A stretch of 64,000 bases of DNA, taken from assembly GCA_965649825.1 (NCBI GenBank), contig OZ287712.1:62001-126000 (forward strand). The letters are read 5' to 3'. Source of the stretch: Penicillus capitatus (Eukaryota; Chlorophyta). The number at the start of each line of letters is the position of its first letter. Within the stretch, counting starts at the first letter, position 1. The notes beneath the pieces are model-generated. The model was not told the origin of the DNA. It did not search any database and worked only from the letters and a program-made list of their open reading frames with translations. The translations under genes were made by a program, and so were the position numbers. Of this stretch, positions 39,196-50,624 are shown one piece after another.

Positions 39196-40587
39196 CCGTG
39201 AAGGAGTTCCAGATCCAACTTCTTCAGAACGGTGACGCTTGGCCTCAGTGGATAAGCAAAGCACACGTTCCGCAAGAGCAGGTCTCCTCTCGCCGCCGCA
39301 ATGCGCGTCTTGGGCTTTCCATTCTCCACGTTCTCTTCCATCATGGGCTTCTTCACAAGGAGTGTCTTTCTGGGACCAGGAACGGGATGCATGGAAGAGA
39401 GGAGCTTCCGGACGCGGGACAAAGCGCTCTCCGCCTTTCGGAAATCCATCAGTGTGTTGATGACCCCCTGACAAGCGTAGACCAGCGAGAAGACGTATCC
39501 AATCGCAGCAACCAGCACGCGGTAGGGCAAGACTCCCTGTCGGACGAGGTGGCCGCCATACCAGAACAGCACGAGCAGGGAGATATGGACGGCACCTCGA
39601 TTGAGGCCCTCCACCAGGGCCTTAGCTCGTCCAAAGAGCAGACCATGTCGCAAAGATTCCTTTACGGATGTATCGAATCGACCCATCTCCATGTTCTCTC
39701 CGCCAAACGAACGCACCGTTCGGATGTGACTGACAGCCTGATCAGCAACCGACACCAGTTCGGCTAGTGCCTGGAACTGAGCGTCCTCTACGCATTTGGT
39801 GGAGCGTTTGTACAGAGATGCCGAAGCCGCCGTCGCCAAGATCACACCTACACAACCAATTGTCTCGTCCATCGTCGAGGATCGATGGCGGCCTACCGCA
39901 CAGAACGGGAGCCAATCTCCATGACATCCAGAACAGGACAGTGATGACCCCAGCAACCTCCAAGATGGACCGAAGCCCGCGATCACGTGTGACGTTGGCA
40001 AAGACAAAGTGTCGCAGCGTATCCAGTTCCACGGCGAGAAAATTGGTGAACTCTGCCGTCCTGTGACGATCAAAAAAAGAGACCTCTTCGTGCAGCAGTC
40101 GATCAAAGACTTCTCTCCTTAGCTCTGCCAAAACCGTCTCTCCTGCAGCGATGACGCTTCGCATGTAGAATGAACTCAGTATTGGCTCGACGATGTAAGC
40201 CAGACAGAAGACGGCCAGAACAGACATGTATTGTCGGACAGGTGATCCGACGACGAGAAACTCAAAGAGGATGCCCATGAAGACGGGAGCCGCCACATTG
40301 CTCATGACACAGAGCACTGCTGCGATACCACTCATCACCAGCCGTTTCCATTGACGGGAAATCGCTCGGGAGAGACTGCTTGAGGAGGCGGGTGGCGTTT
40401 GGTGTTCCAATCGAACCACGTTGCCCGTTTCGAGTACTGCCTGGGAAGGCATCCTGCTTCCGGGCGGTCTTACCCGGGCGACGACGACGTTCTTCCGGCG
40501 ACGTCCCATAGGTCGAACATGAAAACGGCCGAGAGGAAAACGAGAAAACAGTGGCGAATGAACGGCCCTGGACACAGACACGTACAT
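38496..40587 (-). CDS. ABC half-transporter, ABCB type (TMD-NBD)
   Basis: Three exons (40587-39897, 39847-38748, 38687-38496) sum to 1,983 nt, 660 aa. This is the usual size of a half-transporter of the ABCB/TAP/MDL/ATM group, which works as a dimer to export substrates across an organelle or endomembrane. The N-terminal 85 residues are basic and may target an organelle. Transmembrane helices follow (segments around [20 protein letters not shown] and [14 protein letters not shown]), with the intracellular-loop motif [16 protein letters not shown]. The NBD has Walker [11 protein letters not shown]-loop [10 protein letters not shown], signature LLSGGERQR, Walker [11 protein letters not shown] and H-loop IAHRLST, so it looks fully functional. 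Intron 1 (39848-39896) is GT-AG. Intron 2 (38688-38747) starts with GC; without splicing it the H-loop would be lost. Divergent from the bL10 gene with 35 bp between start codons. Confidence 0.9.
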
Positions 40588-40622
40588 CTACTCACCAAAA
40601 ATCTTGTTCGATCGTTCTTTAG

Positions 40623-41671
40623 ATGACCACCATTGACACACGTTCAACCATTCTACACTGCTGTCCGGTCATCGCCATGCGAGGAGGGTCTGACGATCTC
40701 TATCGTCACGTGGCAAAAGAAGCGAGGGGCATTGTGCGGCAGGTGTTGTTCTCGAGGATCAAGTCTTGTCGGATCTCCGAAGTCTTGTGTCCGACAACGA
40801 CGATCGAGGGTCGGCTTGCAAGTCTGAAGACGTCCAAAGAGTGGCAGAGTGTCGATGGACAGATGCCTGTGGTGATTAGATAACAGCGGCTATTTCGCGA
40901 GAGAAGAAGAGAGAGATTGTCGGAGTGGTGAAGTCGAAACTCGAGACCAGTACCTTGGTCTTTGGGATGAGCATGAACGGCCTGACCGTCAGATCCTATC
41001 GCCAAACACCGAGATGTGAAATGGGATGTCTGCAGGTGAAACAGATGGAGGAGCTTCGTGGATCAATTCCACCAGATCATGCTTCGATCTACGTGTGCAA
41101 GAATTCCCTGATGAAGATCGCGGCCGACCAGGTGGATGGGTGGTCGAGTCTGCGTCCCATTGCCAAAGTGCCTATTCGAGATAAAAAGCACGAATGACCC
41201 TTCATTCTCTTCGGCTGTAATGTGACAGAAGGCAAATGCCTGGGTCTTTGTGAATGAAGATGGCATCTCGGAGGTCGTCAAGACGTGGTTGGACTTCGAA
41301 AAGACACAGACGAAGATCCTTCAGGACAATGCAGAAAAGGATGAGGTCGTGGGTCATGCGACAGCGCTCTCCGGAGGCGCATTGAATGGACGATTCTGTA
41401 CCGCAGAGGAGGTAGAGTCCGTCCTCTTAAGCACCAGACGTCAGCAACTGGTTTTCAGATCGCAAAGCTCAAGGATCTGCCGACGAAGCAAGAGTCGTTG
41501 GTGTCGCTGTTGGGTATCCTCAATGCGATGCCTGTGAATGTGCTCTCCACTCTGAACCAAGTTCCGATGCAATTGGCCTTCAGTGTGGATCGCATCGCCG
41601 AACTGGACGAAGACAAAACGCGAACGGCACGTGAATTTGTCAAACCGGCTGATGCAGCAGAGAGTGTCTGA
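40623..41671 (+). CDS. Organellar large-subunit ribosomal protein bL10, plastid type
   Basis: Four exons (40623-40848, 40887-41167, 41229-41411, 41459-41671) give 903 nt, 300 aa. bL10 anchors the L7/L12 stalk of the bacterial-type ribosome. The mature part starts near residue 77 (AISREKKREIVG), with the family pattern of a helix (VVKSKLE), a beta strand (STLVFGMSMNGL), then MEELRGSIPP...YVCKNSLMKIAAD and NAWVFVNED. The AWVFV stretch resembles plant chloroplast L10. The C-terminus carries the helix that binds L12 (LLGILNAMPVNVLSTLNQVP). The first 75 residues are basic and hydroxyl-rich and are presumably a transit peptide. A mitochondrial location is possible. All three introns restore the frame. 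Confidence 0.82.
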
Positions 41672-41760
41672 CTGTAAGAGCGACCTTGTATCTCAGTTTT
41701 GTTGGGGAGAGCATGGAGAGGTTAAGAATTGAATTAAATAAAAACTGCCCTCCGCAATTT

Positions 41761-42622
41761 TCAGACCTCCTCTTGAGCCGCAATCTTCGTTTGCTGTTTG
41801 TATGCCGAAAGCGCATAGCTCTCAAATCTTTGCAGATTATCTGCAAGCACAGACTCGACCACTGGCGTCAGCAACTGGAAACAGACACGCGCGTAAACAC
41901 ATTCTGCTCGTCACACAAGAGGGACGACATTGGCAAAGGGAGTGAGAAGTTCGGGAACTTGATAAGAAATGGACAGCGTGACGGAGCAGGACCCCGAGGT
42001 CACCGCAAAGAAGCGAACGTTTCCTCTAGACAACGAAACATACGTCAGTGCTCAGGGCTGTGGAAACACGAAGACTGACATGTTCTCTAAGGCCACGGCC
42101 GTTCCGCTGGTCTTGAACGTCGACGGTGGTCTCTCAGATTTCCAATGAACCTGTCATCAACCACGAAGCATCTCACTCTTTCCAACTCTACAAGATCGAT
42201 TGGAGAGAGGGGTAATGCCTTTCGATTAGGAATGGGGTCTAGATTTCGTGCGACCCATGTGAGTTCCCAGGCCTGACCGAATTGCTCCGTCTTCAGTGTC
42301 CAACAGGACAGTGCATTGTCTTCCTCCAGCACCTTCACCAGGTCTGTCTCTACAGCGTGTGCGACGACGTGACAGGACGGTGAGGGACTTTGACAGAATC
42401 GATCCATGGCATCCATGCCGGTATCAGTTCCCGATCGAGCCACAATCGATAGCAGACGTCGTCCGGGGCAGCAATCTCGCGTTTGGCGCTAAAGAGGCAC
42501 GGACTGTCGACAGCAGAAACGAAGGAGAAGCATCGTGACCTATTCTCCACCCACTCTGCTCGACATGTACCCAAGTGCCTTGCCGTTCTCCATGGCCTTT
42601 CCTTACTACCTACACCCGCCAT
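41761..42622 (-). CDS. Cyclase/dehydrase-like SRPBCC lipid-transport domain protein (plastid type)
   Basis: After splicing, this matches the SRPBCC proteins of plant chloroplasts and cyanobacteria annotated as polyketide cyclase/dehydrase and lipid transport. The key stretches are IAAPDDVCYRLWLDRE, PAWMPWIDSVK, LEEDNALSCWTLKTEQFG, ELTWVARNLDPIP, K-VHWKSE, NVRFF, VTLSISYQVPELLTPFAN and PVVESVLADNLQRFESYA. Exon 1 is 42622-42389 and exon 2 is 42332-42219. Intron 2 (42151-42218) appears to use GC-AG so that RK joins VHWKS; a GT donor would give a 26-nt intron and an insertion. The exon around 42090-42150 is placed with less certainty. The last exon ends at 41761. The first 50 residues look like a transit peptide. 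The ligand is unknown. Divergent from PAM with 69 bp between starts. Confidence 0.8.
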
Positions 42623-42691
42623 CACACAGATCTACGCAATATCGTCCTCGGTGCGTGATTTGGCCACACTTTGGCGTGGGAGCCTTCGTGG

Positions 42692-45600
42692 ATGCGCCGT
42701 TGGCGTCAACGGCGTTCCAATTCGACAGATCATTCGGCGCAGAATGACAAAGATGGGGAGTACGACGGAACAAGGCAGAGACGTTCGGCCGCGCCGTTGT
42801 CGACCGTTTTGTCTCTATCTTGCGCACAGGATTGGCCGTGCTTTTTTGCAGTCATGATCTTTCTCTCCTTTTGGATCTTTGCCCTACTGATATTCTCAGC
42901 AGCAACGTCGAGTCACCGCGGCGACGACCGCACTCTAGAGATTCGAATGCCTCCTTACGAAGTGAAAGAAGAAGACACGTATCTCTGCACGGCCATCGAA
43001 CTCCCTGACACTCCGATGAAGCTCATTGCCGTGGAGCCAAAATCAGACCAGAACATTGCACACCATATGCTTCTCTTCGGTAACGTTCTGGGAAAGATTG
43101 CGACCTGTTGCAAAACGGATGCCTTAGGCTGTCAGACTCCTGCAAAAGAGGTACCCGTCTGGCACTGTCGACATGAACCGCGCTGCAAAGATGAAGACAT
43201 GTTGATGTGCGGCTTTGCCTTGTCCTGACCGAGGAATACCGTTTCTCTGCGTTCTAGATATGGATGGGGAAGAAATGCTGATCCTGTGAGGTACCCAGAC
43301 GGAGTAGCCTTCTCTGTGGGGAAAAACACCAACATCCACGTGCTCGTTCTCCAGGTGCCTCCTTCAACATGAGTCATCCGATACCCTTTACAGCGTCGTC
43401 CAGGTGCATTATCTGGACAAGCGGCCGAAGGAAGACGCATCTGGGGTCCTTCTCCAGTAGAGACTGTCGGCCAGTCATTGCCTGCAGTGAATTCTCTCTT
43501 GTGTAGTTTGTCTCAGCAGCCGTCCGAAAAGACAGCATCGATCCTTATGTATGCCTCGATGTTTGTCATCCCACCTGGCCGCGCCAAACATCCAGTCGAC
43601 AACGAATGCTGCTACTCGGGATTCGAGCCGCTGACGTCTGTCGCCTTCAGAGTGCATACCCATGATCTCGGACGGTCCGTCGCCCAGCACACATGATGGC
43701 AGTATAGTGACTAAGTGTGACCTTACATAGTAAGGTGTACATGACGAGAACCGCAGGCAATGTTTCTAACGCCTCCATCATTGCCGAGAGAAACCCACTG
43801 CTGCCGCAAGTATTCGCAACTGACTGATGTGACAGGTGCAGTAAACAGCTGTGTGTCATCGTCAGGGTTTTGTTCCTGTCAATGAAGCCACACGTATCCT
43901 TCCCGGAGATAGATTAAAAGTCACATGCGACTTTGACTCTTCGAATAAGACGGATAAAGTAGTATCTGGCTTCAAGCATAACGACGAAATGTGCAATATG
44001 TGTGATTGACTCCCTGTCCGATCTCGTCAGCCGACAGTCGTGTGTACCATAGGTATATGATTACCTATTCCGAGATCCCACACTTTGGCGATTGCAATAA
44101 TGGACATGGCTTCTTCTTTGGCCAAGGGACAGGCATCATGCAAGAGAATGCAACGATGGAGACAGAACAGAGCGTGTCGGATTACTGGAGGGGACCAAAT
44201 ATCGATCTGCACGAGTTCATCGGAGAGGTCTGCCTGTCTATGACCCTATCGACATCGGATAAAGGCGGCTGTGATTCAGTCTGTGGGTGTGGATCGTGGA
44301 CATGATGGGCGGCTGTGGTTTCTCCACAGATCGGATCGCCGAATGGATATGAAGGAGAAAAGAGGTCAGCTTTACGTCAAGGACCGATCCCTTATCTACA
44401 ACGACACAGTGATGGTCTTGAACGCAGTAACTGGACAGGTCTGTTCGTCGAAGATCTCTCCCTGGCAATACAGGAATGCTGTGTACGGAACAGACGGAGG
44501 CAAAATGGGGAGCCGAGTTCTTCAGCGTGCCTCACAAATTGACCATTGCTCCGGATGAGTCGGTCTGGATAACAGATGTCGGAAAGCATCAAGTGAGGGA
44601 TCGCTCTTTTAAATGGCGGCTGGATCGTGTCCTGTTCTGGAAGGTTTTTAAGTTCTCTCCCAGAGGGAAGCTGCTGTTGGCCTTGGGAGATGCATTTGAG
44701 CCTGGTTCCGGGTCATTTCAGTTCTGTGCACCGACGGCTGTGGCCGTCTTATCTAATGGATCTGTCCTCGTGTCCGATGGCTACTGCAACAAACGCATCT
44801 CCCATTTCAGTTCAGAAGGAGGTCCCATCACATCTCCCTTCTCCTCACGCAGGAATAACTGATGTCCCTCTCTGCAGTCTTTCTGTCAGAAATCAAGGAT
44901 TCTGATTTATCTTTGCCACATGATCTGGTGGCCGATGAGTGTGGAGATATCCTGTACGTAGCGGACAGAGAGAACGGAAAGGTGGTTTTCTATCGTCTGT
45001 CATCCATGGAGCGTCTCGGTGGAGTGCATCCCTTGCTTGTCTACTTGCAAGTGATGTGGCATTTGGTTAAACAGGCGATTTGTATCTGGGAGGATACGTT
45101 ATGGCGTTAACTCGAGGGCCGTATCAGACGTTCCTGGCGCTCTCGTGGGAGGCGGGACGTGATTCTAGGGTCTACCAGATCGAAGCCAACGCCCATGCAC
45201 TGCCAACGGTCCGAGCATCGTGGAAAGTGTGTGCCATCAGAAGAGATAAGGACACACTTGTTGACCGGCACTGTGCAGATCGCCGCATCTCCCTTTCCAC
45301 ATGACATGGTACTGTCGGCAGCTCCAATCGAGTTGACGGGACCAGGAGATCGGCTCTTTGCATTGTACATTGCAGAAGTGGAAGGCGAAAGGCTGTCCAA
45401 GTACATCCTCGTGCCGACCTCCTCAAACCATACAGCATTAAGTTGATACCCATCCATCTCCTTTCGCTGCATACGCATCGTGCATTCCTCGCAGATGGGA
45501 TCAGGAAGATGGACACCGATGAAAAGTCGCCTTCCGAAACGAGCAGCGCCAAGACATGGGTATGTCCATGGTGTTGCCCGTGTGATGCATGATGGTGTGC

Positions 45601-45789
45601 TAGGTCGCGCATCTGGCCACACAGCAGGCCATCTTGGCAAACCGCCTACACCGAAACTCGGTCTTCCACCCTGAGACCGTTTCCACAAGGAAACCGCAGA
45701 GTGTCCGCATGGGTCTTTTCGTTTTTCTCACCACGGCAACAGTCATCTGTTTCATTTTCTATTACATGCGAAGAGGCCGGCGCAAATGA
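42692..45789 (+). CDS. PAM: Peptidyl-glycine alpha-amidating monooxygenase, bifunctional PHM-PAL
   Basis: This secretory-pathway enzyme converts C-terminal glycine-extended peptides to amides. An N-terminal hydrophobic segment (FFAVMIFLSFWIFALLIFSA) serves as signal or anchor. The PHM domain keeps its copper ligands: the HH of IAHHMLLFG, the His of LQVHYLD, the HTH of RVHTHDLGR and the Met of DEMCNMY, along with a Cys-rich section. The PAL domain keeps the three zinc histidines in PHKLTI, PHDLVADE and PHDMVLS, and the catalytic-site motifs FLHRSD, SDGYCNKRI and VADRENG. A C-terminal transmembrane helix (MGLFVFLTTATVICFIFYYM) is followed by a short basic tail, RRGRRK. About twelve introns of 29-60 nt interrupt it. 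One junction near 43446 is odd: either a 29-nt intron or a non-canonical splice site. Start chosen as the first ATG in the frame of the signal segment. Convergent with NCBP2 (42 bp between stops). Confidence 0.9.
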
Positions 45790-45831
45790 GATAGATCACT
45801 GTCCGAAAGAGACGTTTGTAAGAATGAGATC

Positions 45832-46392
45832 TCATGTTTGTGTCTCCGTCGTTGAGGGCATGGCCTCGTCCTCCTCTTCTTTAGGTGCCTCTGTTTTGGG
45901 TTTCTTTCGTGCATCTGCTGCATCGATGGATGCCAGTTCGGCTCGAATCCGTTTCCCCCAGCCGCCTCTGTCGGCATCGAATGTCGTCCGATGTTCATCG
46001 CGCACTTGTCCTCCATTCTTCCCGCGACCATAGCGTCGTGTCTCCAGTGCCCCACCCCAGTCCAAATCCGTTCGTATGGGCCGGCTGTCCAGCAGCAATC
46101 CATTGAGAAAGCGTACACAGGTCTCGGCATCATCCCGAGTGAAGTACACGACGAAACAGAATCCGCATGGAGTGTTGAGAAACTTGTCCAGGCCCATCAG
46201 AATCTGTTTGATGGGACCCGCTCGTGAGAACAGCGCCGCCACCTGCATCTCGGTGGTATAGAACGAGAGGTTCCCGACATAGACAGCCGTCGAACGACTC
46301 AGACATTGATCGTATTCCTTCTCGCTGCCATCGAACAGTCCATCCACGTAATCCGACAGAACGGGACGCAACTTGCGCCAGAGAGATGACAT
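45832..46392 (-). CDS. NCBP2: Nuclear cap-binding protein subunit 2 (CBP20)
   Basis: A single-exon gene of 186 aa, close to the family length of about 156 plus an acidic tail. CBP20 binds the m7G cap of nuclear RNA together with CBP80 and acts in splicing, 3' processing and export. The sequence shows the family-specific N-terminal helix with the Tyr that stacks on the cap (LSDYVD), one RRM with RNP2 (TAVYVGNLSFYT) and RNP1 (CGFCFVVYF), and the signature C-terminal part with LDSRPIRTDLDWG and the RRYGRGKNGGQVRDE segment that folds onto the cap. The tail is acidic. It is divergent from the SPC3 gene with only 33 bp between start codons. It is also the only multi-domain-size gene here apparently without introns. 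Confidence 0.95.
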   Translation of the reverse strand: MSSLWRKLRPVLSDYVDGLFDGSEKEYDQCLSRSTAVYVGNLSFYTTEMQVAALFSRAGPIKQILMGLDKFLNTPCGFCFVVYFTRDDAETCVRFLNGLLLDSRPIRTDLDWGGALETRRYGRGKNGGQVRDEHRTTFDADRGGWGKRIRAELASIDAADARKKPKTEAPKEEEDEAMPSTTETQT

Positions 46393-46425
46393 GATGAATG
46401 TCAAGATTGGACGTCCGCGTTCCAG

Positions 46426-47099
46426 ATGCACAGCCTTCTGTCTCGCATCAATAACGTCCTGACGACGGCCAGCACTGTCCTCTTTGCCATCTGCGCCGCC
46501 ACCTCGTTCACAGGTCCCCCTGTCATGTCCCCTCGATATGAGGAACGACAGGAGAGTGCAGATCTCTTTCACGATGCGAAAAAGGTCGATATTCTGTTGG
46601 AAATGCAGCAGGTCGATGCACTGAGACTCGACCGTCGCTCAAACAACGAATACGCGTCGCTTCGCTTGGTGTTAGATGCGGATTTGCGCGGAGCTTTTAG
46701 TTGGAACACCAAACAGTTGTTCGTCTATGTCCAAGCAGAGTACGAGACGCCCAACAATCAGCTCAATCAAGTCGTGCTATGGGATGTCATTCTGCAGCAG
46801 AAGGTGAGAGATGCCGACGATGCCTTGTACGACAGGCAACGGTGTGCTGATTCAGGAAAAGGCCAAACTCAAAAAGCGACTTCCAAAGAAGTATCCCTTC
46901 GAAGACGATGGCCAAAACCTAAAGAATCTCGACTTCAATCTCACCGTGGCGTGGAATGTCATGCCCAAAGTCGGTAGGTGTCAGGGGAGAGCTGTGGACA
47001 GGAGGATCGTCTGTGCATGTAGGTCGCCTGTATACCGAGTCGAGGACATTCTCACACTTTCAATTGCCTACCGAGTACATTGTGCCGACAAAATCTTAA
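46426..47099 (+). CDS. SPCS3: Signal peptidase complex subunit 3 (SPC22/23)
   Basis: Exons 46426-46803, 46856-46973 and 47023-47099 total 573 nt, 190 aa, near the usual 180. It is an accessory, essential subunit of the ER signal peptidase, a type II membrane protein with a lumenal beta domain. The start MHSLLSRINN aligns with the conserved MNTVLSRAN of the family and is followed by the single transmembrane helix. The lumenal domain shows LRGAFSWNTKQLFVYVQAEY, NNQLNQVVLWD, YPFEDDG and LTVAWNVMPKVG, and ends FQLPTEYIVPTKS. Both introns (46804-46855 and 46974-47022) are GT-AG, 52 and 49 nt. Convergent with importin alpha, with 109 bp between stops. Confidence 0.93.
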
Positions 47100-47208
47100 T
47101 ACTTCATTCAGAAGGCGGCCTGTTTGATATTGCTCTCTTGTGCTCGTACACTTATGCATCGATCCAAAGAAAGAGATGGATTGTTTTTCTATGGGTCGTT
47201 GTTTGTGA

Positions 47209-49357
47209 CTATTTAGCAGGAGTGGCTGCCGATTCCCACAAACTAAATCCTTTCTTCATGTCTTCACAGAGCGCCATTTCATCTCTCGCCCCGACGGAGA
47301 CATCCGATGCCGCATCTTCGATTGGGATCACATGATCATCATCCATTTCGGCAACTTCGGCAGATTCCTCATCCGTTGATTCCTGAGAGGAGATATCTTC
47401 GGTCTCGAAATACCTCTGCAGAATCCCAGACGCTACGCGCCTTATCGCTCGCTCATCGTGATCTGCCAACATGATGAGAGTATGTTTGCCGCCGGCATTG
47501 CAGATGCGTTGGGCCACTGGATTGAAACGACTGGAACTGCTGCCCTGGTGCTTCACACGCACACGTTTTTTCTCTTTCTTAGAGGACGTATCGGCACAGT
47601 AGGACTCGTCAACGGTCGAGAGGTTGTAAAACTTTTGAGCACTGGGTCTGCTGCTCGCCGTCAAGACCTAAAGACCATATGATAGGCAACATCGTTCGCC
47701 GACGGTGTTGGTTGGACCTTCTCTAGTGCTTCCAGTGCACTGATCACTGTCTTGGTGTCTTGCCATGTGAGCATCGCACAGAGAGCGCGGATCGTATCTG
47801 CTCCAATCAAGGCATCCAACCCTGCCACTGGTAGATCTGTCACGCAAAACATGTTTATCAGCACAGTGCTGGCTTCGATCTTGGTGTCAAATGCTCCATA
47901 GATGACCAGCTCCACGATCTTGGGGACGATACCAGAGGAGATGATTTTGTTCGCCTGCGATCCACAGCGTGAGGCCGTCAGCAGGGTCGAGTCAGGGAGG
48001 ATAGGGACAGACCACTCGGTATCTGTTGGCAGTGATGTTCTGCAGCGTCCAAAGAATGTTGGACATCGTTTTCTTGTTGATATGAGACCCGACCAGTTTT
48101 TTGAGCTTTGGCAGAAGGCCATCTGTCGATACAAATTCGAGCGCATAGCTCTCAGGTCCAGATAGCAGCTGAGCACAGGCTTTGGACACTGGATAGTGCA
48201 ATGTCTGTCGCTCTGTGTAACTAGACACCAAAGGCAACGTCAGTTCTTGGGCGATCCACGACAAGTCGAGTGCCGTGCGTACATGAGTGCATCTGTCAGG
48301 AGCTTCAAGACGCCACGCTGTACCAAGATCTCTTTCGTTCGGAGCAGGTTCCACTCTTCCGTCGTGAACGATGCGATGGCCCATGCAGCATCGCTGAGAA
48401 CTTGACGATCTCCGTGCTTCATCAGTGTGCAGAGCTGCATGGAGATGCGAGTGATGTAGTCCTAGATGCACAGACAACCGTCTAAACCATTCACATACAA
48501 GGAGAAGGATGACAGATGCGAGACCGATAGCTTCTGAACCGTATCTGCAGAAATTCGCAAGTGCCCATATCGAAATGCGTTCCAAACGCAGATCGCCTCT
48601 GTCCATCTCCAACACGTGCAAGACCCGATCGAGTGCTCCCTTCTCCACGAGTGCCTTTAAGAAGGACCTTTCGGCTGCTATGTTGCCGATCGCCCACAAG
48701 GCCTGGAGACAGCAGCGATGCGAAGATCGCTCTTGTACCGGATCCAAAACACAGACCTGTTCTTTCAGATCCACATTGCTTCGTGTCGTAAAGTTGATCA
48801 GCAGTGGTAGGGCGCCGTTCTCGATAACAACTCGTGTTTCCTCACAGGAACCGGCAGAGACATTTGTCAATGCCCAGGCCGCTTCCAACTGCACAGACCA
48901 CCTGTCACATCATCTCTTTCCGAAGCACAGCCCCTCACTTGTAAGCTTTCGCAGTCATCTGCCCTCAGAGCTTCCACAAAGTAAGGCACGAGTCCCATGT
49001 TAATGATCTTCTGTACATGGGGGTTATTATCTGCATGGTCGCACACCCCGCGCCTCATCTCATGTAGATACGAAACGGTCCAGACCTTCACACAGCAGCC
49101 TTCGGTAGTATCGTATTCCCATGAGCTGTGTTTTCCTGTCGGTGCTGTTCTTGGCAAAGGTCGTGAGGTCGGCCTCTTCCACCGGTTTTGTTAGTGATCC
49201 GTCTTTGACGTAGAGCTAATTCGGCCAGTGATGCCTTTTGGATGCATCCGAGATGCAACGCGGTACGTACTTGCATTCCGTCGAGTCCCTTAATGACCGC
49301 CTCGACCTGCGCCTCGAGACGTTTCTTTCCGTCTTCGAATTCGCGACACTTCGGCAT
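47209..49357 (-). CDS. Importin alpha (karyopherin alpha), armadillo-repeat nuclear import adaptor
   Basis: It binds classical nuclear localisation signals and links cargo to importin beta. Armadillo repeats are clear: KNSTDRKTQLMGIRYYRRLL, VQKIINMGLVPYFVEAL, then LQLEAAWALTNVSAG with ENGALPLLI, ALWAIGNIAAE with EKGALDRVLHVL, ISIWALANFCR, and in the C-terminal half LLSGPESYALEF, TMSNILWTLQNITA, SSGIVPKIVELVI and VISALEALEK. The C-terminal repeat (NAGGKHTLIMLADHDERAIR) is followed by a usual acidic tail. About ten introns are needed. The one joining ALEALEK to the last exon is about 50 nt. The N-terminus (KCREFEDGKKRLEAQVE) shows only a weak version of the basic importin-beta-binding domain, so the start or the first exons may be incomplete. 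Confidence 0.88.
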
Positions 49358-49719
49358 GGCGATGATGAATGTGAACGCGGAGATAACACGCGGGAGAGCG
49401 AAGGGGATGGATGCCACTCAATGTGAAAGACGTCGAGCATGCGGCACGGAATGTGTTGGTACGTGCGCGTCGTTACGGTTCAAATGGCCATCGACGATCG
49501 GTGAGGTCTGATGAATACATGACAGCGGTTATGCGATGTGACGGGCAGACCTAGTCCTGGCGAAGGCTCTCTTATGGAAGCCGCCATCTGAATGCTCTCT
49601 GATCCATTGGGCCTTTGATTTGGTGATATGACGCAGAGCTATGCGTTTTGGACGGTTCGTTGGTTGAGGTAGCCGCTTCGCTCGCTATACACACACGCAC
49701 ACTGTCCTGTCCCGTCACA
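49358..49719. other. Gap between importin alpha start and SFT2 stop; nothing recognised
   Basis: About 360 bp with no recognisable coding exon. It would contain the importin alpha promoter/5' UTR (and possibly a missed first exon) and the 3' UTR of SFT2. There is a CA-rich patch near 49688-49710. Confidence 0.4.
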
Positions 49720-50547
49720 TCAAGAGAACATGGATGTCAGAAAGCTCGATGCAGCTTGCTGCCCATAGGGAATGTAGGTTAACACATACCTGCACACACA
49801 AACAAACACACATTTTTATGGGCACACATAATGAATGCCTGTTCTGCATACCATAAAAGGGCGATGAGTTGCAGAACAAAGAAGAAGATGACGAGCAGAG
49901 CATTTCCAACCTGTGTACCAGAGGCATGGGTAAGGGGGAATGGCTGAGAAGGTCGGTCTCTTACTGAAAAAGCAGCCCAGAGAGTTAAACACATGCATAC
50001 AAGGAAGGCACAGGTGGCTGGCAGTCGATGTTTCTTCGTCATACTCTTGACCTAAGACACCACGCATGGTCAATGGCCAGATTCTGGCAGAGATGGATCC
50101 TACCTGATTCCAGGGTCCCATCAAAAAGAACGTGCTATAACACAACAGCGTGGATAGAGGTCAGACAGCAGAGAGCAGAGGAATGGACCTGCCGACGAAA
50201 CTGAGGATGCCCAATGTGTAGAAGGTCGCAAAGATGGATAGAGTGACGAGAAAGAACATGGACTGTCACACAAATACCCAAACAATCGCATGTTTCTTAA
50301 CAGCCATAGATTCTCACGATGAGGCAGAAGAGACAGCCAAAACCGAAGCAGATGGTAAATCCCTGTAGCCTCTAGACAGAGAGGGGGGCAGCTCAGTCCA
50401 TCAGGAGGCCGTGGGGGTCGTAGTGCGTACGTGCGTTCGACTGAGCGTGGTGCTCTCGTCGAGGGATTCCCAGAATCCTGGCGCCGTGGATGACTCCCCA
50501 TCGTTAATGCCGAAAGTGGATCGGAGTTTGTCCAAGGCCCGTGCCAT
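49720..50547 (-). CDS. SFT2-family Golgi membrane protein
   Basis: Small tetraspanning protein of the Got1/SFT2 group, involved in endosome/ER-to-Golgi vesicle fusion. The splice starts with exon 1 at 50547-50431 (39 codons, MARALDKLRSTFG to LSRTH) and continues through about six more exons. The family pattern is complete: LSRTHRLQGFTICFGFGCLF, four transmembrane segments with FATFYTLGILSFVGSTFFLM, the loop MGPWNQVKSM, then KHRLPATCAFLVCMCLTLWA, and the C-terminus LWYVLTYIPYGQQAASSF. The length is about 150-160 aa, as in homologues. Introns are 50-60 nt with clear GT-AG ends; one near 49922-49990 is longer. Divergent from CFAP96 with 77 bp between starts. Confidence 0.88.
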
Positions 50548-50624
50548 CGATTTGTCACGAGAGATGTGACGTCACCAATCCATGAGCGTTCATGGAATCG
50601 TCTGCATGTACATGAAAAGACGTC

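Noticed and set aside
47661-47690. A 23-nt ultra-short intron at the end of importin alpha
   Set aside because: A donor 27 nt further upstream gives an ordinary 50-nt intron in the same phase, joining ALEALEK to the last exon.
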